Shown here piece after piece: positions 10,021 through 20,888 of a stretch of 64,000 nt of DNA. Position 1 is the first letter of the stretch. Each line of letters starts with the position of its first letter. This DNA is from Linanthus parryae (taxonomy: Eukaryota > Streptophyta > Magnoliopsida > Ericales > Polemoniaceae). The notes under the pieces were generated by a model that saw only the letters and a program-made list of their open reading frames with translations, was not told the DNA's origin and made no database searches. Made by a program: the position numbers and the translations under genes. The stretch lies in NCBI GenBank assembly GCA_023055425.1, contig JALGPY010000009.1, positions 17,983,775-18,047,774 on the forward strand, in the 5' to 3' direction.

Positions 10021-13000
10021 CTAGTTTTCAGTCCATATAGTTGGTGGTTCAGAAAGAAAGAAGTGAAGATCGGGAAATAAAGTCTTAAACCATGAAATGT
10101 CAGCAGCTGCCGTGGCTAAGGCCCGGTACTCAGCCTCTGTTAAAGATCGGGCTATGGTAGGTTGTTTTTTTGAAGCCCAATGGACATGGTTTGGGCCAAG
10201 GAATACTACCAGCCCAGTAGTACTTCGCCTATCTGTTGGGTTTCCGGCCCAATCAGCATCGGTAAAGGCTTGGAGAGGAAGACTCCCTTTTTGATAAAAT
10301 AACCCGTGACTTTTGGTTCCTTGTAAATACTTAAGGATCCATTTGGCTCCAGTTAAGTGTGCATCAGTTGGTTGATGCATAAATTGACATAAATGGTTAA
10401 CTGAGAAAATAATATCAGGCAGACTTAACGTCAAATATTGAAAAGAGCCAATTAATTGGCGAAAAACAGTTGGGTCTTGGAGTGGTTTACCATCCAAAAG
10501 GTGGTATTTGATTCCACTTGCAAGAGGATTTGGAGTGGGCTTACAAGTAGGCATATTATAACATTTGAGAAGATCTTTAATATATTTTCCTGATGAATAA
10601 GAAGGCCATAATCTGTTTTAGAGACTTGAAGGCCCAAAAAATAAGTTAACTGTCCCAAGTTTGTCATCTCGAATTCAAGTCCAAGTTTGTGAATCAAGTT
10701 GGACATATAAATATGATCATTACCCGAGATGATAATATCGTCAACATACAGTAAAAGGACTGCAATTTTGTTTGACGAGTGACGAATAAATAAAGAAGTA
10801 TCAGCATTGGAGTAATTAAAACCAAGAGATAAAAGATAAGTGGTAAATCGCTCAAACTAGGTCCTAGGAGCCTGTTTGAGTCCGTAAATAGACTTGTTCA
10901 GTCTACAAACATGGTTTGGAAAAAGTTTATTTACAAACCCCTGGGGTTGTTTCATGTAGACAGTCTCTCTAAGATAGTCATGGAGGAAGACATTTTTAAC
11001 GTCTAATTGGTGTAGAGGCCAATCATAGGCTGCAGCTAGAGCAAGAATACACCGTACTGTGGTATGTTCGACAACTGGACTAAAGGTCTCATCTTAATCC
11101 AAACCTGGGGTTTGGTGAAAACCTTTTGCCACAAGCCGTGCTTTATACCGAGAGATTGTCCCATATGTGTTAAATTTGGTTTTAAAAACCCATTTGTTGC
11201 CAATAATATTTGCAGACTGTGGTGGACTAACTTAGGTCCATGTATTTTGCTTTACGAGGCTGTTGTACTCATCAGACAAAGCTTTGCACCACTGTGAGTT
11301 TTTAACATCCTCGGTATAAGAAGTAGGATCACAAGTAGGTAAAGCAGTAGCAGTAAAACAAAAAGAAGAGGAAGAAGGGAGAAGAAGACTGAGGTTGTTT
11401 TGTAGCTGCTGCATTATAAACCAGTTTCTTTTTAACAATACCAGATTTGCTCCTCGTTTTCATGTGATGACAAGGGTGTCGGTGGTTGGAACTCATTATT
11501 GAGTGAGAAGCAGGAGATACCATGCCTAGACTTGAGTGAGGCAGAGCACTAGCATTTGGTGTAGTAATCTGTGTAGGTGTAGTAATCTGTTCTGTGTGTC
11601 TTGCTGCACCCCATAAGGCTGCATCTACTGTTCTACACTCTCAGTAGTATGAATATTGGTAGAATAGGGACAAGTAAAAGGGGCATTGTGCATTGTACCT
11701 GAAACATTCACAGGTGGAGAATGTGAGTGATTAGTAGACAAAGCAGAAGCATAAGTGTCACAAGTATCAAAATTGTAACAAGTATCAGAATTATGAGACA
11801 TATGAACATCAGGTGTTGTGAAAGCAGATTGAACATTAGTAGTACCATTATCAGTTTTGGCAAATGGAAACACAAATTCATCAAAAACTACGTCTCTACT
11901 GATGAAAAATTTCTGAGTTATTTTGTCAAAGCAAAGATAACCTTTATAGCCATCTGCGTAACCAAGGAAAATACATTGTTTTGTTTTGGGGTCCAACTTA
12001 GATTGCATATAGGGTTTTAAACAAGGGTAGCAAGCACAACCGAAAACCTTTAACTTTGTATAGTCTGGTTTAGTTCCAAATTAGAGTTCAAAAGGTGATT
12101 TGTGAGACATATTTTTACTTGGCATTATATTTATTAAGTAGCACTTGCTATAGCATGGTACCAGAAATATTTAGGCAAAGCAACATTTTGTAAGAGAGTT
12201 ACAGCAGTTTCTACAATATGACGGTGTTTACGTTCAGAAATACCATTTTGTTGAGGTGTGTGAGGGCAAGACTTTTGATGACTAATACCATGATCACTAA
12301 GAATTTTTTGAAAAGATAAAAGACGTGTACTCACCACCCCCATATGATCTTAAAACTGTAATAGAGCAGCCAAGAAGTGTTTCAACAAATAACTTAAACT
12401 TAGGAAAAACCCTAGCAACCTCAGATTTGAAATGTAATGGAAACAGCCATGTAAAACGGGAATAATCATCAACAAATAATACATAATAATGATAACCATT
12501 ATAAGATTTCAATGAGGCAGGACCCCAAACATCCGAATGTAAAAGTTTTAAAGGAGCAGAAACTGTAGATGAAGACTGAGTATACGGTAATCTGGTCATT
12601 TTCCCAGATAAACAGGAGGTGCAAACAGTATTAGAAGAACCAGAAACATGAACACATTATTTTAACACATTGTTTGAGGGGTGACCCAAACGAGCATGCC
12701 AAAGAGGTGACATGACTTTTTGACCCAGATTTGCTTGAGGATAGAGCTTGGAAGAAATAGGAGTAGATGCATCAATGGAGTAAACACCATTTTTACTCAA
12801 AACCTGGTAAATAATTTTGAGCGTATCCATATCCTGAAGACAGAAGGAGTGTGCACCAAAAATGGCTCTCAGATTATGTTCAGAACATAGCTTGTTTGAC
12901 AGATAATAAATTAGCAGCTAAATCAGGCACATGTAAGGTATCAGATAAAGATAAAGCACAATTATTTGTGGAGAGTAGAGTAGTACCAGTATGTTGTATA

Positions 13001-13206
13001 GGAAGAGAATTTCCATTACCATCTTGAACCTGATCTTGACCCGAATAGGGTTTGTAGATGGAGAGATTTTTGAGCTCAGAAGTCATATGATTCGAAGCGC
13101 CAGTATCAGTCAACCAATAACCCGAATCAGCAGAAGATTGTGAAGTTTGGGCCGCCATCACAGCCAGTTTCTCCGGTGGATGTCTCCCTTGGAACGAATA
13201 ATCCAT
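10021..13206 (-). pseudogene. Copia-2 protease, integrase, reverse transcriptase and RNase H, broken
   Basis: Read on the minus strand, frame 12880-13206 holds the protease (SGYWLTDTGASNHMTSE). Integrase blocks lie at 12297-12599 (LLHSDVWGPA, YYVLFVDDYSRFTWLF) and 12134-12343 (PHTPQQNGISERKHRHIVE, with the catalytic Glu). Frame 11625-12008 carries the CIFLGYADGYKGYLCFD block. RT pieces follow at 11232-11438 and 10452-10990, with YVDD at 10737-10748. RNase H is at 10021-10554 (TDADWAGNPTDRRSTTG, SLTEAEYRALA). Stops and frameshifts occur between nearly every block. The catalytic motifs I can read are present, so decay is by scattered point changes rather than large deletion. Confidence 0.85.
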
Positions 13207-13212
13207 TCGGTG

Positions 13213-14205
13213 TCAGCAATCGATGGCCGAATGATAATCGTTCCCACAAATTTGATAAGTGATGGGAGAGGATTGAGCACGAGACCCAGAGGAGTTAAAA
13301 CCAGAAACATTTTGAGAGTAGTTTGAAGAATTGTTAAAACGACCACCACGGTTGTAGTTAGGGTTTCTACCGCCACCACGGCTATACCCAGATCGATCCC
13401 TGGATTGGTCAAAGCGACCAGATCTATTACCAAAGCGACCATTGTGACCACCGCGCGGAGAAGCGGGATTGTGGCGCCCTCCACGACCACGAGATGAATA
13501 GTTTGAAGCATAAAAAGCAGTAGGGTTTGAATCAGAAGAAATAGTTTGTGACTCCAACATTTGTTCCTCAGCCCGTAATAAAACATGTAATTCTTGAAAC
13601 GAAATCGGCTCAGAGGTAATACGAATTGAAGACCGAAAGGAGTTAAATTCAGGTGGAAAACCATTTAAAACATAGAGGAGCATGTCCTCATCATCAACAA
13701 GAACAGAGGATGCAAATAATTTATCCCGACGAGTTTTGAAATTTTGCATATAAACATCTATAGAATCAGAGCGCTTTTTAAGGGTTTGAAGATCGGATTT
13801 TAACTGTAGGATGTGTGACAAAGAGAGGGAGGCATACCGAGCTTCAAGAGTGAGCCAAGCAGATCTGGAATCGGTGAGTCCAGTCACTTGAGAGACAACT
13901 TCGTTGGACAAAGTAGCGTTGAGTAAAGTAAGAATCGCCTGATCTTGCATGTGCGAAGTTGTAAACATCGGATCGACGGTGGTAGTAACAGATCCGTCGG
14001 GAGCCACCATGAATTGAGACAGACAGATGTTAGATCCGTCCACAAAACCATATAAGGACTCTATTCGGAGAATGGATGAGAGTTGATGTTTCCACTGGAC
14101 ATAATTGGTGGAATCAAGCTTGTAAGGTATGAGGTTATGGATGTTGGAGAGTATGGCAAGCGGATTTAAAGCCACCGCCGGTGAAGATGTGGTGGTGGAG
14201 AGCAT
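13213..14205 (-). CDS. Copia-2 gag, open frame of 330 codons
   Basis: Gag forms the virus-like particle that packages element RNA. The frame starts MLSTTTSSPAVALNPLAILS close to the primer site. It carries the Copia capsid region at about residues 30-235 (YVQWKHQLSSILRIESLYGF, AWLTLEARYASLSLSHI, FPPEFNSFRSSIR). An Arg/Gly-rich RNA-binding stretch (residues 243-300) follows. The zinc knuckle is degraded: the first Cys is Tyr (YQICGNDYHSAIDC). An in-frame TGA at the knuckle separates gag from the pol frame, which resumes at 13206 in the same phase. In intact relatives gag and pol are usually one frame, so I read the TGA as a mutation rather than a recoding signal. Confidence 0.75.
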   Translation of the reverse strand: MLSTTTSSPAVALNPLAILSNIHNLIPYKLDSTNYVQWKHQLSSILRIESLYGFVDGSNICLSQFMVAPDGSVTTTVDPMFTTSHMQDQAILTLLNATLSNEVVSQVTGLTDSRSAWLTLEARYASLSLSHILQLKSDLQTLKKRSDSIDVYMQNFKTRRDKLFASSVLVDDEDMLLYVLNGFPPEFNSFRSSIRITSEPISFQELHVLLRAEEQMLESQTISSDSNPTAFYASNYSSRGRGGRHNPASPRGGHNGRFGNRSGRFDQSRDRSGYSRGGGRNPNYNRGGRFNNSSNYSQNVSGFNSSGSRAQSSPITYQICGNDYHSAIDC

Positions 14206-14213
14206 CGTTCAAG

Positions 14214-14225
14214 GCTCTGATACCA
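14214..14225 (-). other. Copia-2 primer-binding site (initiator Met tRNA)
   Basis: The minus strand reads TGGTATCAGAGC immediately inside the 5' LTR. This is complementary to the 3' end of plant initiator-Met tRNA and is the usual Copia minus-strand primer site. Confidence 0.9.
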
Positions 14226-14582
14226 TGAACGGAAATTGAAAGATATCAGAGAGATAATGAAGAAGCTAAACATCTCTTGTATTCAATAGTGTATTTACAG
14301 TGATTCATGAATGAGAAGCTAGAGAGGCTTATAAAGAGAAGAGAATGATCCTACCGTTAGATCAACGGTAGGATAAATCTAACGGGTGGAAATGAGCTGC
14401 TGTAAGAGGACAACTAGGGTTAGGTTAACACTACAAAATGACTATAATGCCCTTATAGGTTTCTGGGCTTACACATAGAAGATGGGCTACACTTGGGCTT
14501 GCAGAAATAATCTTAAGACTGCTGAGCTGAGATTTCGTGGGCTTCTGCTGTGGGCCTTCATACTCTATTTATTTCTCTAATA
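14226..14582 (-). repeat. Copia-2 5' LTR
   Basis: It is the right copy of the 357-bp LTR, adjacent to the primer site and so the promoter-bearing 5' LTR. Differences from 9432-9788 are scattered substitutions. Confidence 0.9.
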
Positions 14583-15007
14583 CTTTTGGGGCGACGAAGG
14601 GAGGGAAACGAACTGCTGCTTCAGAATAGAACAACAAGGGATGAAACAAACACAAACAGTCATTCTCTTTCATGTCCAGAAACAAGAACCACCCATGAGA
14701 GAATCCAACGCAAGAACCCAACTTCAAATACAGTAATCGTTTTGCTCTTCGGTTTAGGTTGTAAAAATAATTCTTGGGCCTGAATGCATTAAAGAATAGA
14801 GGATGTGCAAACCAAAGAACTAGTGGTGGTAGTTGTGGAGGAGGAGGTGTGTTTAAGGAAAATATGATGTGCTCTAGGGTAACAGAACGCCAACGACTAC
14901 AAACAGATCTGCAATTAGGAGTGTCAACAAAGGGAAACTTTCTATGAGCACGTTCCAGTACATCATAGTGCATGCTCGACCAATCTGACGAAGTCGGCGT
15001 TTCTTGC
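14583..15007 (-). pseudogene. F-box/DUF295 (KIB-type) gene, middle part with the F-box
   Basis: This segment lies between two retrotransposons and carries the F-box itself. Minus-strand frame 14569-15007 reads TPTSSDWSSMHYDVLERAHR, then FPFVDTPNCRSVCSRWRSVT, the F-box that would bind a SKP1-type adaptor. It continues into the first DUF295 blocks: PPPQLPPLVLWFAHP, LGSCVGFSHGWFLFLD, LCLFHPL and VRFPPFVAPK. The F-box positions expected to be Leu-Pro are Met-His here, consistent with decay. Its left edge at 14583 continues in frame into 9426 and below, and its right edge continues in frame into 20893 and above. Confidence 0.8.
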
Positions 15008-16578
15008 TGAAAGTGTGTAATGTAGACTAAAAACAGGACCTAAATACTCTAGAAGGAAGGGGGGGGGGTTGAATAGAGTATAGAAACTTTTTGCAAAACT
15101 TAAAGTTTAACAGAAAGACTTTGTGTGAAACTCAAATCTCAAGGCCTTGAGATTTTAGTAAACTGTCTGAAAATTACAAAGGCAAAATAGTAAGCTTCAA
15201 GGCCTTGAACTGTAAACAATTCTAAACAGCTTTTGAACCCTAGTTTGATTTGAGTTTTGTGTAGCAGATAATTATCAAATTGTAAAGTAAAGAACACAAA
15301 GCAATTTACAGAGTTCAGTCCCAATGGACCTAATCTCTTCCTGAGGGATCTAATCCCACCAGGATTGGGCAAACACTTCTTATTACTCACACAGAAACAG
15401 CCCTAGATCTTCAAGCCTAAGTGATTTCCCTTACACCTATACAGCTTGTGGTTCCAAACCTATCTAGTTCCAGCTAATAAATATTGAGCTAACAAGAACC
15501 TCTTGTTGTTCACTTGAACAACCAACCACTAGGTTAAGTGAGGTTACAGATAATCTAGAGATACACAGATAGAAGTACAAGTGAAGAACACAGTATGAAG
15601 ATAAGCTGTTGAAGCCTGGATGTGTTCTTGTGGAAAACTGGATTGATTTGATCTTCAAGAATCTGGAATGAAGCTTGAATGATTGTGTGTTTGAATGAAT
15701 GATCTCCCACAATTTTTTCACACCTTTCTGAGTATTATATAAGCCTCTATTCCCTTCAAAATTCAAACCAGTCTCTTTTATCCACAACTGCAACTGATTG
15801 AGAGATTTTAGGATCTCAGTTCCTACAAATCCTCCTTATGTTTTCAACTGAAATTCAAACAGCTTCAAGTGGATATCCGTTGGGGTTTGTTGAGATTTCT
15901 CCTGCACGTTTAACAACCCTGCAACAGCATTGAAACACAACAACAACAATATCCAGAAAGATAACAGTGCTATGACTGTTTGGTTATACAGTTTCTGATA
16001 AAACTGTTTAACAGACTTAGAACAATAACCTGTATATCTTCTAAAACATATGAATCATGAAAAACAAGTTAAAGAGACTTAGAAGTGAGTAAATAATCAC
16101 AATACTAAGAATCACAACCTGCAAGAAAGAATCAACTAAGTTCTGTAAAAACTGTTAGCAGCTCAAGGCACATCTCAAGGCCTTGGAGCTCTGAACCTGC
16201 TTCACAAAATTTCAAAGTTAAACCCAGATAACTTTGATTCTTCATGTTTTGATCATTTGCAATTGTGTTAGATATATAAATAGTGTAATCCAAAAGTATG
16301 TCCAGTAAACCACTGATTTGTATAATCAAATATCTAATCTGCAACACAGAATTGTTAGAACATATTGCAGAATAGAATAACTCAAGGCTTTGAAGTTCAG
16401 TCAATATCTCAAGGCCTTGAGATAACTGAGATGCTTTGCTACTAATTTATTAGTCTTTTGCCTTTCATCACTCAAAACAATTACCATCCAAAAAACATTC
16501 AGGGATCTTGACTCAACATTCAGGGATCTTGACTCAACAATTACCAACCAAAAAACATTCAGGGATCTTGACTCAACA
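15008..16578 (-). repeat. SIRE-1 3' LTR with a triplicated terminus
   Basis: It matches the 1505-bp LTR at 19384-20888 from TGAAAGTGTGTAATG onward. The match proper ends at 16518. Two further copies of the terminal unit ending GGGATCTTGACTCAACA follow at 16517-16539 and 16556-16578, making this end about 60 bp longer than its partner. A poly-G run lies at 15058-15068. Perfect palindromes sit at 15136-15153 and 16405-16424. Confidence 0.85.
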
Positions 16579-17468
16579 CATCTTGCCTTTCTTACCACTT
16601 TGCCATTCTCATCAAGCTTGTTTCTGAATATCCATCTGGTTCCATGATCACTTCTAATCGATGCAACAGGTAAATTTTTAAAGTTTAAAGCTATTTGCAT
16701 AGTCTAGAAAATTCAGATAAAGCTTCAGTTTTGTCTCTAATAAACATCACCCAAGTAAATCTAGAATAATCATCAATTATAACAAGCATATACCTCTTAC
16801 ATTTTGGAGTCTGAACTCTCATAGGACCACAAGTTCATATGAAGCAATTCTAAGGGTCTAGAAGTACTTAAAAAGTTCTTTGGCTTGAATGAGCTTCTGG
16901 TCTGTTTACCTTGTACACATGCCTTGCAAACTTCATCATCAGAAAATTTCTGTGATGGTAAACCTCTTACCAAGTCTTTTGAGATGAGTTTATTCAAAGT
17001 ATGTGTACTAATATTCCCAAGCTTTCTGTGCCAAAGCTTTGAATCTTCCTTCAAGGCCTTGAGGAATTTTAGCTTGTCACCTGCAACACTATTAGTATTC
17101 ATAGCATATAGATTATATGATCTAGGAGCAGTGAGTATGCAATCACCAGATTTCTCATCTTGCACCACACATTTCTCCTTGTCAAATATAGCTTTATAAC
17201 CTTTATCACATAACTGAGAGATACTAAGCAAATTATACTTAAGTCCATCTACCAGATAAACATCAGATATAGAATTTGTAGAACCATTACCAATACTACC
17301 TATACCAATGATATTGAATTTTCCTTTGTCACCAAGTGTGACTGTTCCTCCAGATTTTTCTGTAAGTTCAGTAAAGAGAGACTTCTTTCCACTCATGTGT
17401 CTGAAACATCCACTGTCTAAAATCCATTTATGATCTTTCAAGGCCTTGGTGACACCCTGCAAAAACAA
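16579..17468 (-). pseudogene. SIRE-1 protease, pre-integrase and integrase/RT remnant
   Basis: Minus-strand frame 16797-17468 starts with the protease motif HKWILDSGCFRHMSGKKSLF, the SIRE-type DSGC form. It then carries KYNLLSISQLCDKGY and the pre-integrase zinc-binding block (LWHRKLGNISTHTLNKL, CKACVQGKQTRSSF). The integrase stops after LLHMNLWSYESS. A second frame (16401-16700) fuses the integrase motif ASIRSDHGT to the RT start WIFRNKLDENGKVVRKARCV and then reads into the LTR. It is therefore a deletion remnant. Confidence 0.8.
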
Positions 17469-17874
17469 ATCATTGCCTTAACAGGCTGTTAGACCAAATG
17501 CAGAACTTTGAGTCATACTCAGAATCAGCCATATTTGGTGGCCTAATTTCTTTTGGAACCCAAATCTTTCTAACCTGTCCCTTAAGCTGATAAGGATAAG
17601 TATTCCTCATAATGTGAGGTTCTGATCTTCTGAAGGGACAAGTTAATCTGACATGACCAATTTTTCCACATTAATAACATTTTGAAGAATGTCTGCTACC
17701 AGACTTGACAAAAGTAGTTTGGCCTTTATTTGAAAAATTTGGATTATAGCCAATCCCACTTTTATGCATTGATTTCAGACTTCCTCCAAGAATGAGATTC
17801 GGATTATGTTCTGAGCCTGTAAACCTAGCTAGGATCTTCTTGGACTCTTGAAATTTCTCAGTTAAAGAGCAAAT

Positions 17875-19330
17875 CTATTGTTCTAAATTCTCAAAATGAG
17901 TCTTTAGATCAGCATATCTTTCAGTTAAAAGAGTGTTTTGATCAACAATCTCTTTTATCTGTGCCTTCAAGACTTTAAACCTGCTGCCCAAGGCCTTGAA
18001 GTCTTTTTCCAACTTTGTCTTAGAAACTTCAACAGTTTTGTTTGAAAACACTAGGTCCAGGTTTTCTTTTACCTGCTCATGAATCTTAATCTTTAAAGCA
18101 GAAATCTCATTTCTATAACTTTCCTCATTTACAAACATACTTTTGAGAATTTCAGGAAGTACATCAGAAGGACTAGCAAGTAAATTCTTTACCATGTCTT
18201 CAATGTGTCTGTCTGATGAATTTTCCTCATCATGCTTTGCCATGAAGCATAGGTTTGCTTGCTCTTCTTCTGTGTCTGAGTCACTTGATGAATCAGAATC
18301 ACTCCAAGAAGCCATCATGGCTTTCTTCCTTCTGTTGTCACTATCTTTCTTCTGAAAATTCCTGTTCTTCTTCTTTTGTGGACAGTCCCATACTAAATGA
18401 TCTGCATCAGCACACTCAAAACAATTCATTACTTTAGTTTTATGTGACTGTGATGAAGATTTACCTTTGTAATCCTTGATGCCTGAGGGTCTTGATCTCT
18501 CTCTGTTGTAATCCCTGTTACCAGAGTTTCTTTTCTTTTTGAGAATCCTGGCCAAGGCCTTGGAGATCAATGCTAAAGCCTCTTCATCACCAGGCTCATC
18601 CTCAGTCTCAAGGCTTTGAGACTTTTCACTGTCTTTTGCCTTAAGTGCTAGGTTCCTGATATTTTCACTCAAATCACCTTCCACATCCTTCATAGACATT
18701 TCATGAGTGAGCAGCTTTCCTTGTAGATCATCTAGCTGAAGAAGACTCAAGTCCTGAGCTTCCTCAATGGCTGTTGTCTTTGGCTCCCACTTGGCTTTTG
18801 ACAAACTTCTCATAATCTTTCTGACCTTCTCTTCATTTGAGAATCTCTTTTCCCAATGACTCCAGATTGTTCACCACATCAGTGAATCTTTTGAACATCT
18901 CCTTGATGGTCTCATCTGAATTCATCTTGAACAACTCATATTGCCTCAGGAGTAAGTTGATTTATGTCTACTTAACCTGGCTGGTTCCTTCATATGTCAC
19001 CACCAGTTTATCCCATACTTCTTTGTCACTCTTGCAGTTTGACACTCTGTTGAACTCATCTGCATTTAAAGCACAGTATAACAGATTCATAGCCTTGTAA
19101 TTTTTTGATACCTTTTCCAGTTCAGTGACTGAAATTTTTTCCTCGGACTTGATACATCTGACTCCATCAATTGTAGTGTAGTACTCATGAGGACCATTCT
19201 GAAATATTGACCATAGTTCCATGTCTTGATCTATGATGAAAATCTTCATCAATGCCTTCCAGTGCATGAAGTTATCACCACAGAACAATGGAGGTCTGTT
19301 GGCTGCCCTTCCTTGTGAGAATCCACCATC
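17875..19330 (-). pseudogene. SIRE-1 gag with CCHC zinc knuckle, one stop
   Basis: Frame 18968-19288 encodes the capsid N-terminus (FCGDNFMHWKALMKIFIIDQ, NRVSNCKSDKEVWDKLVVTY). A stop and frame break follow near 18830-18960. Frame 17875-18813 then continues with a Lys/Arg-rich stretch, the zinc knuckle CFECADADHLVWDCP (CX2CX4HX4C intact), an acidic Ser/Asp-rich segment (SWSDSDSSSDSDTEEEQ) and a coiled-coil-like C-terminus (LEKDFKALGSRFKVLKAQIK). Gag this long, with a C-terminal coiled coil, is typical of SIRE elements. Confidence 0.8.
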
Positions 19331-19369
19331 TCCTACACCAGATTGTTAGATCTAAAAACAGTGACACAA

Positions 19370-19381
19370 GCTCTGATACCA
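19370..19381 (-). other. SIRE-1 primer-binding site (initiator Met tRNA)
   Basis: The minus strand reads TGGTATCAGAGC, two bases inside the 5' LTR, which matches the initiator-Met tRNA 3' end. Confidence 0.85.
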
Positions 19382-19383
19382 AT

Positions 19384-20888
19384 TGAAAGTGTGTAATGTA
19401 GACTAAATACAGGACCTAAATACTCTAGAGGGGGGGGGTTTAATAGAGTATGGAAACTTTTTGCAAAACTTAAAGTTTAACAGAAAGACTTTGTGTGAAA
19501 CTCAAATCTCAAGGCCTTGAGATTTTAGTAAACTGTCTGAAACTTACAAAGGCAAAATGGTAAGCTTCAAGGCCTTGAACTGTAAACAATTCTAAACAGC
19601 TTTTGAACCCTAGTTTGATTTGAGTTGTGTGCAGCAGATAATAATCAAACTGTAAAGTAAAGAACACAAAGCAATTTACAGAGTTCAGTCACAATGGACC
19701 TAATCTCTGCCTGAGGGATCTAATCCCACCAGGATTGGGCAAACACTTCTTATTATTCACACAGAAACAGCCCTAGATCTTCAAGCCTAAGTGATTTCCC
19801 TTACACCTATACAACTTGTGGTTCCAAACCTATCTAGTTCCAGCTACTAAGTGTGGAGCTAACAAGAACCTCTTGTTGTTCACTTGAACAACCAACCACT
19901 AGGTTAAGTGAGGTTTAAGATAATATAGAGATACAAAGATAGAAGTACAAGTGAAGAACACAGTATGAAGATAAGCTGTTGAAGCCTGGATGTGTTCTTC
20001 TGGAAAACTGGATTGATTTGATCTTCAGGAATCTGGAATGAAGCTTGAATGATAGTGTGTTTGAATGAATGATCTCCCACGATTTTGTCACACCTTTCTG
20101 AGTATTCTGCAAGCCTCTCTTGTCTTCAAAATTCAAACCAGTCTCTTTTATCCACAACTGCAACTGATTGAGAGATTTTAGGATCTCAGTTCCTACAAAT
20201 CATCCTTCTTTTTTCAACTGAAATTCAAACAGCTTCAAGTGGATATCCGTTGGAGTTTGTTGAGATTGATCCTGCACGTTTAACAACCCTGCAACAGCAT
20301 TGAAACACAGCAACAACAAAATCCAGAAAGATAACAGTGCTATGACTGTTTGGTTATACAGTTTCTGATAAAACTGTTTAACAGACTTAGAACAATAACC
20401 TGTATATCTTCTAAAACATATGAATCATGAAAAAAAAGTTTAAGACACTTATAAGTGAGTAAATAATCACAATACTAAGAATCACAACCTGCAAGAAAGA
20501 ATCAACTAAGTTCTGTATAAACTGTTAGCAGCTCAAGGCACATCTCAAGGCCTTGGAGCTCTGAACCTGCTTCACAGAATTTCAAAGTTAAACCCAGATA
20601 ACTTTGATTCTTCTTGTTCTGATCATCTGCAATTGTGTTAGATATATAAACAGTGTAATCCAAAAGTATATGCAGTAAACCACTGATTTGTATAATCAAA
20701 TATCCAATCTGTAACACAAAATTGTTAGAACATATAGCAGCATAGAATAACTCAAGGCTTTGAAGTTCAGTCAATATCTCAAGGCCTTGAGATAACTGAG
20801 ATGCTTTGCTGCTTATGTCTTAGTCTTTTGTCTTTCATCACTCAAAACAAGTACCAACCAAAACACATTCAGGGATCTTGACTCAACA
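19384..20888 (-). repeat. SIRE-1 5' LTR
   Basis: This 1505-bp LTR starts TGAAAGTG and ends ACTCAACA on the plus strand, adjacent to the primer site. It carries the same palindromes as its partner (19506-19523 and 20775-20794). Confidence 0.9.

Larger units (their letters stand above)
9432..14582 (-). mobile_element. Copia-2: complete-ended Ty1/Copia retrotransposon inside the F-box gene
   Basis: Two 357-bp LTRs bound an internal region with initiator-Met primer site, gag, protease, integrase, reverse transcriptase, RNase H and polypurine tract, all on the minus strand. The flanking 5-mers are CTTCC (9427-9431) and CTTTT (14583-14587), a duplication that has diverged at two bases. Deleting the element and one copy joins the host F-box codons in frame (residues VAPK then GCRHRR), which supports these boundaries. 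Gag is still open but pol carries many stops. Confidence 0.9.
15008..20888 (-). mobile_element. SIRE-1: SIRE-like Copia element with long LTRs and a gutted interior
   Basis: Two LTRs of about 1.5 kb flank only 2.8 kb of interior. The target duplication CTTGC is perfect (15003-15007 and 20889-20893). The interior has an initiator-Met primer site, a long gag with zinc knuckle, and protease to early integrase. It then jumps from the integrase core (IRSDHGT) straight to an RT N-terminal block (WIFRNKLDENGKVVRKA), and from there directly into the 3' LTR. Most of integrase and RT, all of RNase H, any envelope-position ORF and the polypurine tract are missing. The coding strand is minus. Confidence 0.9.

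Noticed and set aside
13210..13215. Programmed stop-codon readthrough between Copia-2 gag and pol
   Set aside because: The stop falls in an already degraded zinc knuckle and pol has many other stops, so a random mutation is the simpler reading.
14214..14225. tRNA-like sequences (also at 19370, 22794, 54331, 61168)
   Set aside because: Each is a short primer-binding site beside an LTR, complementary to a tRNA 3' end. None has the cloverleaf of a tRNA gene.
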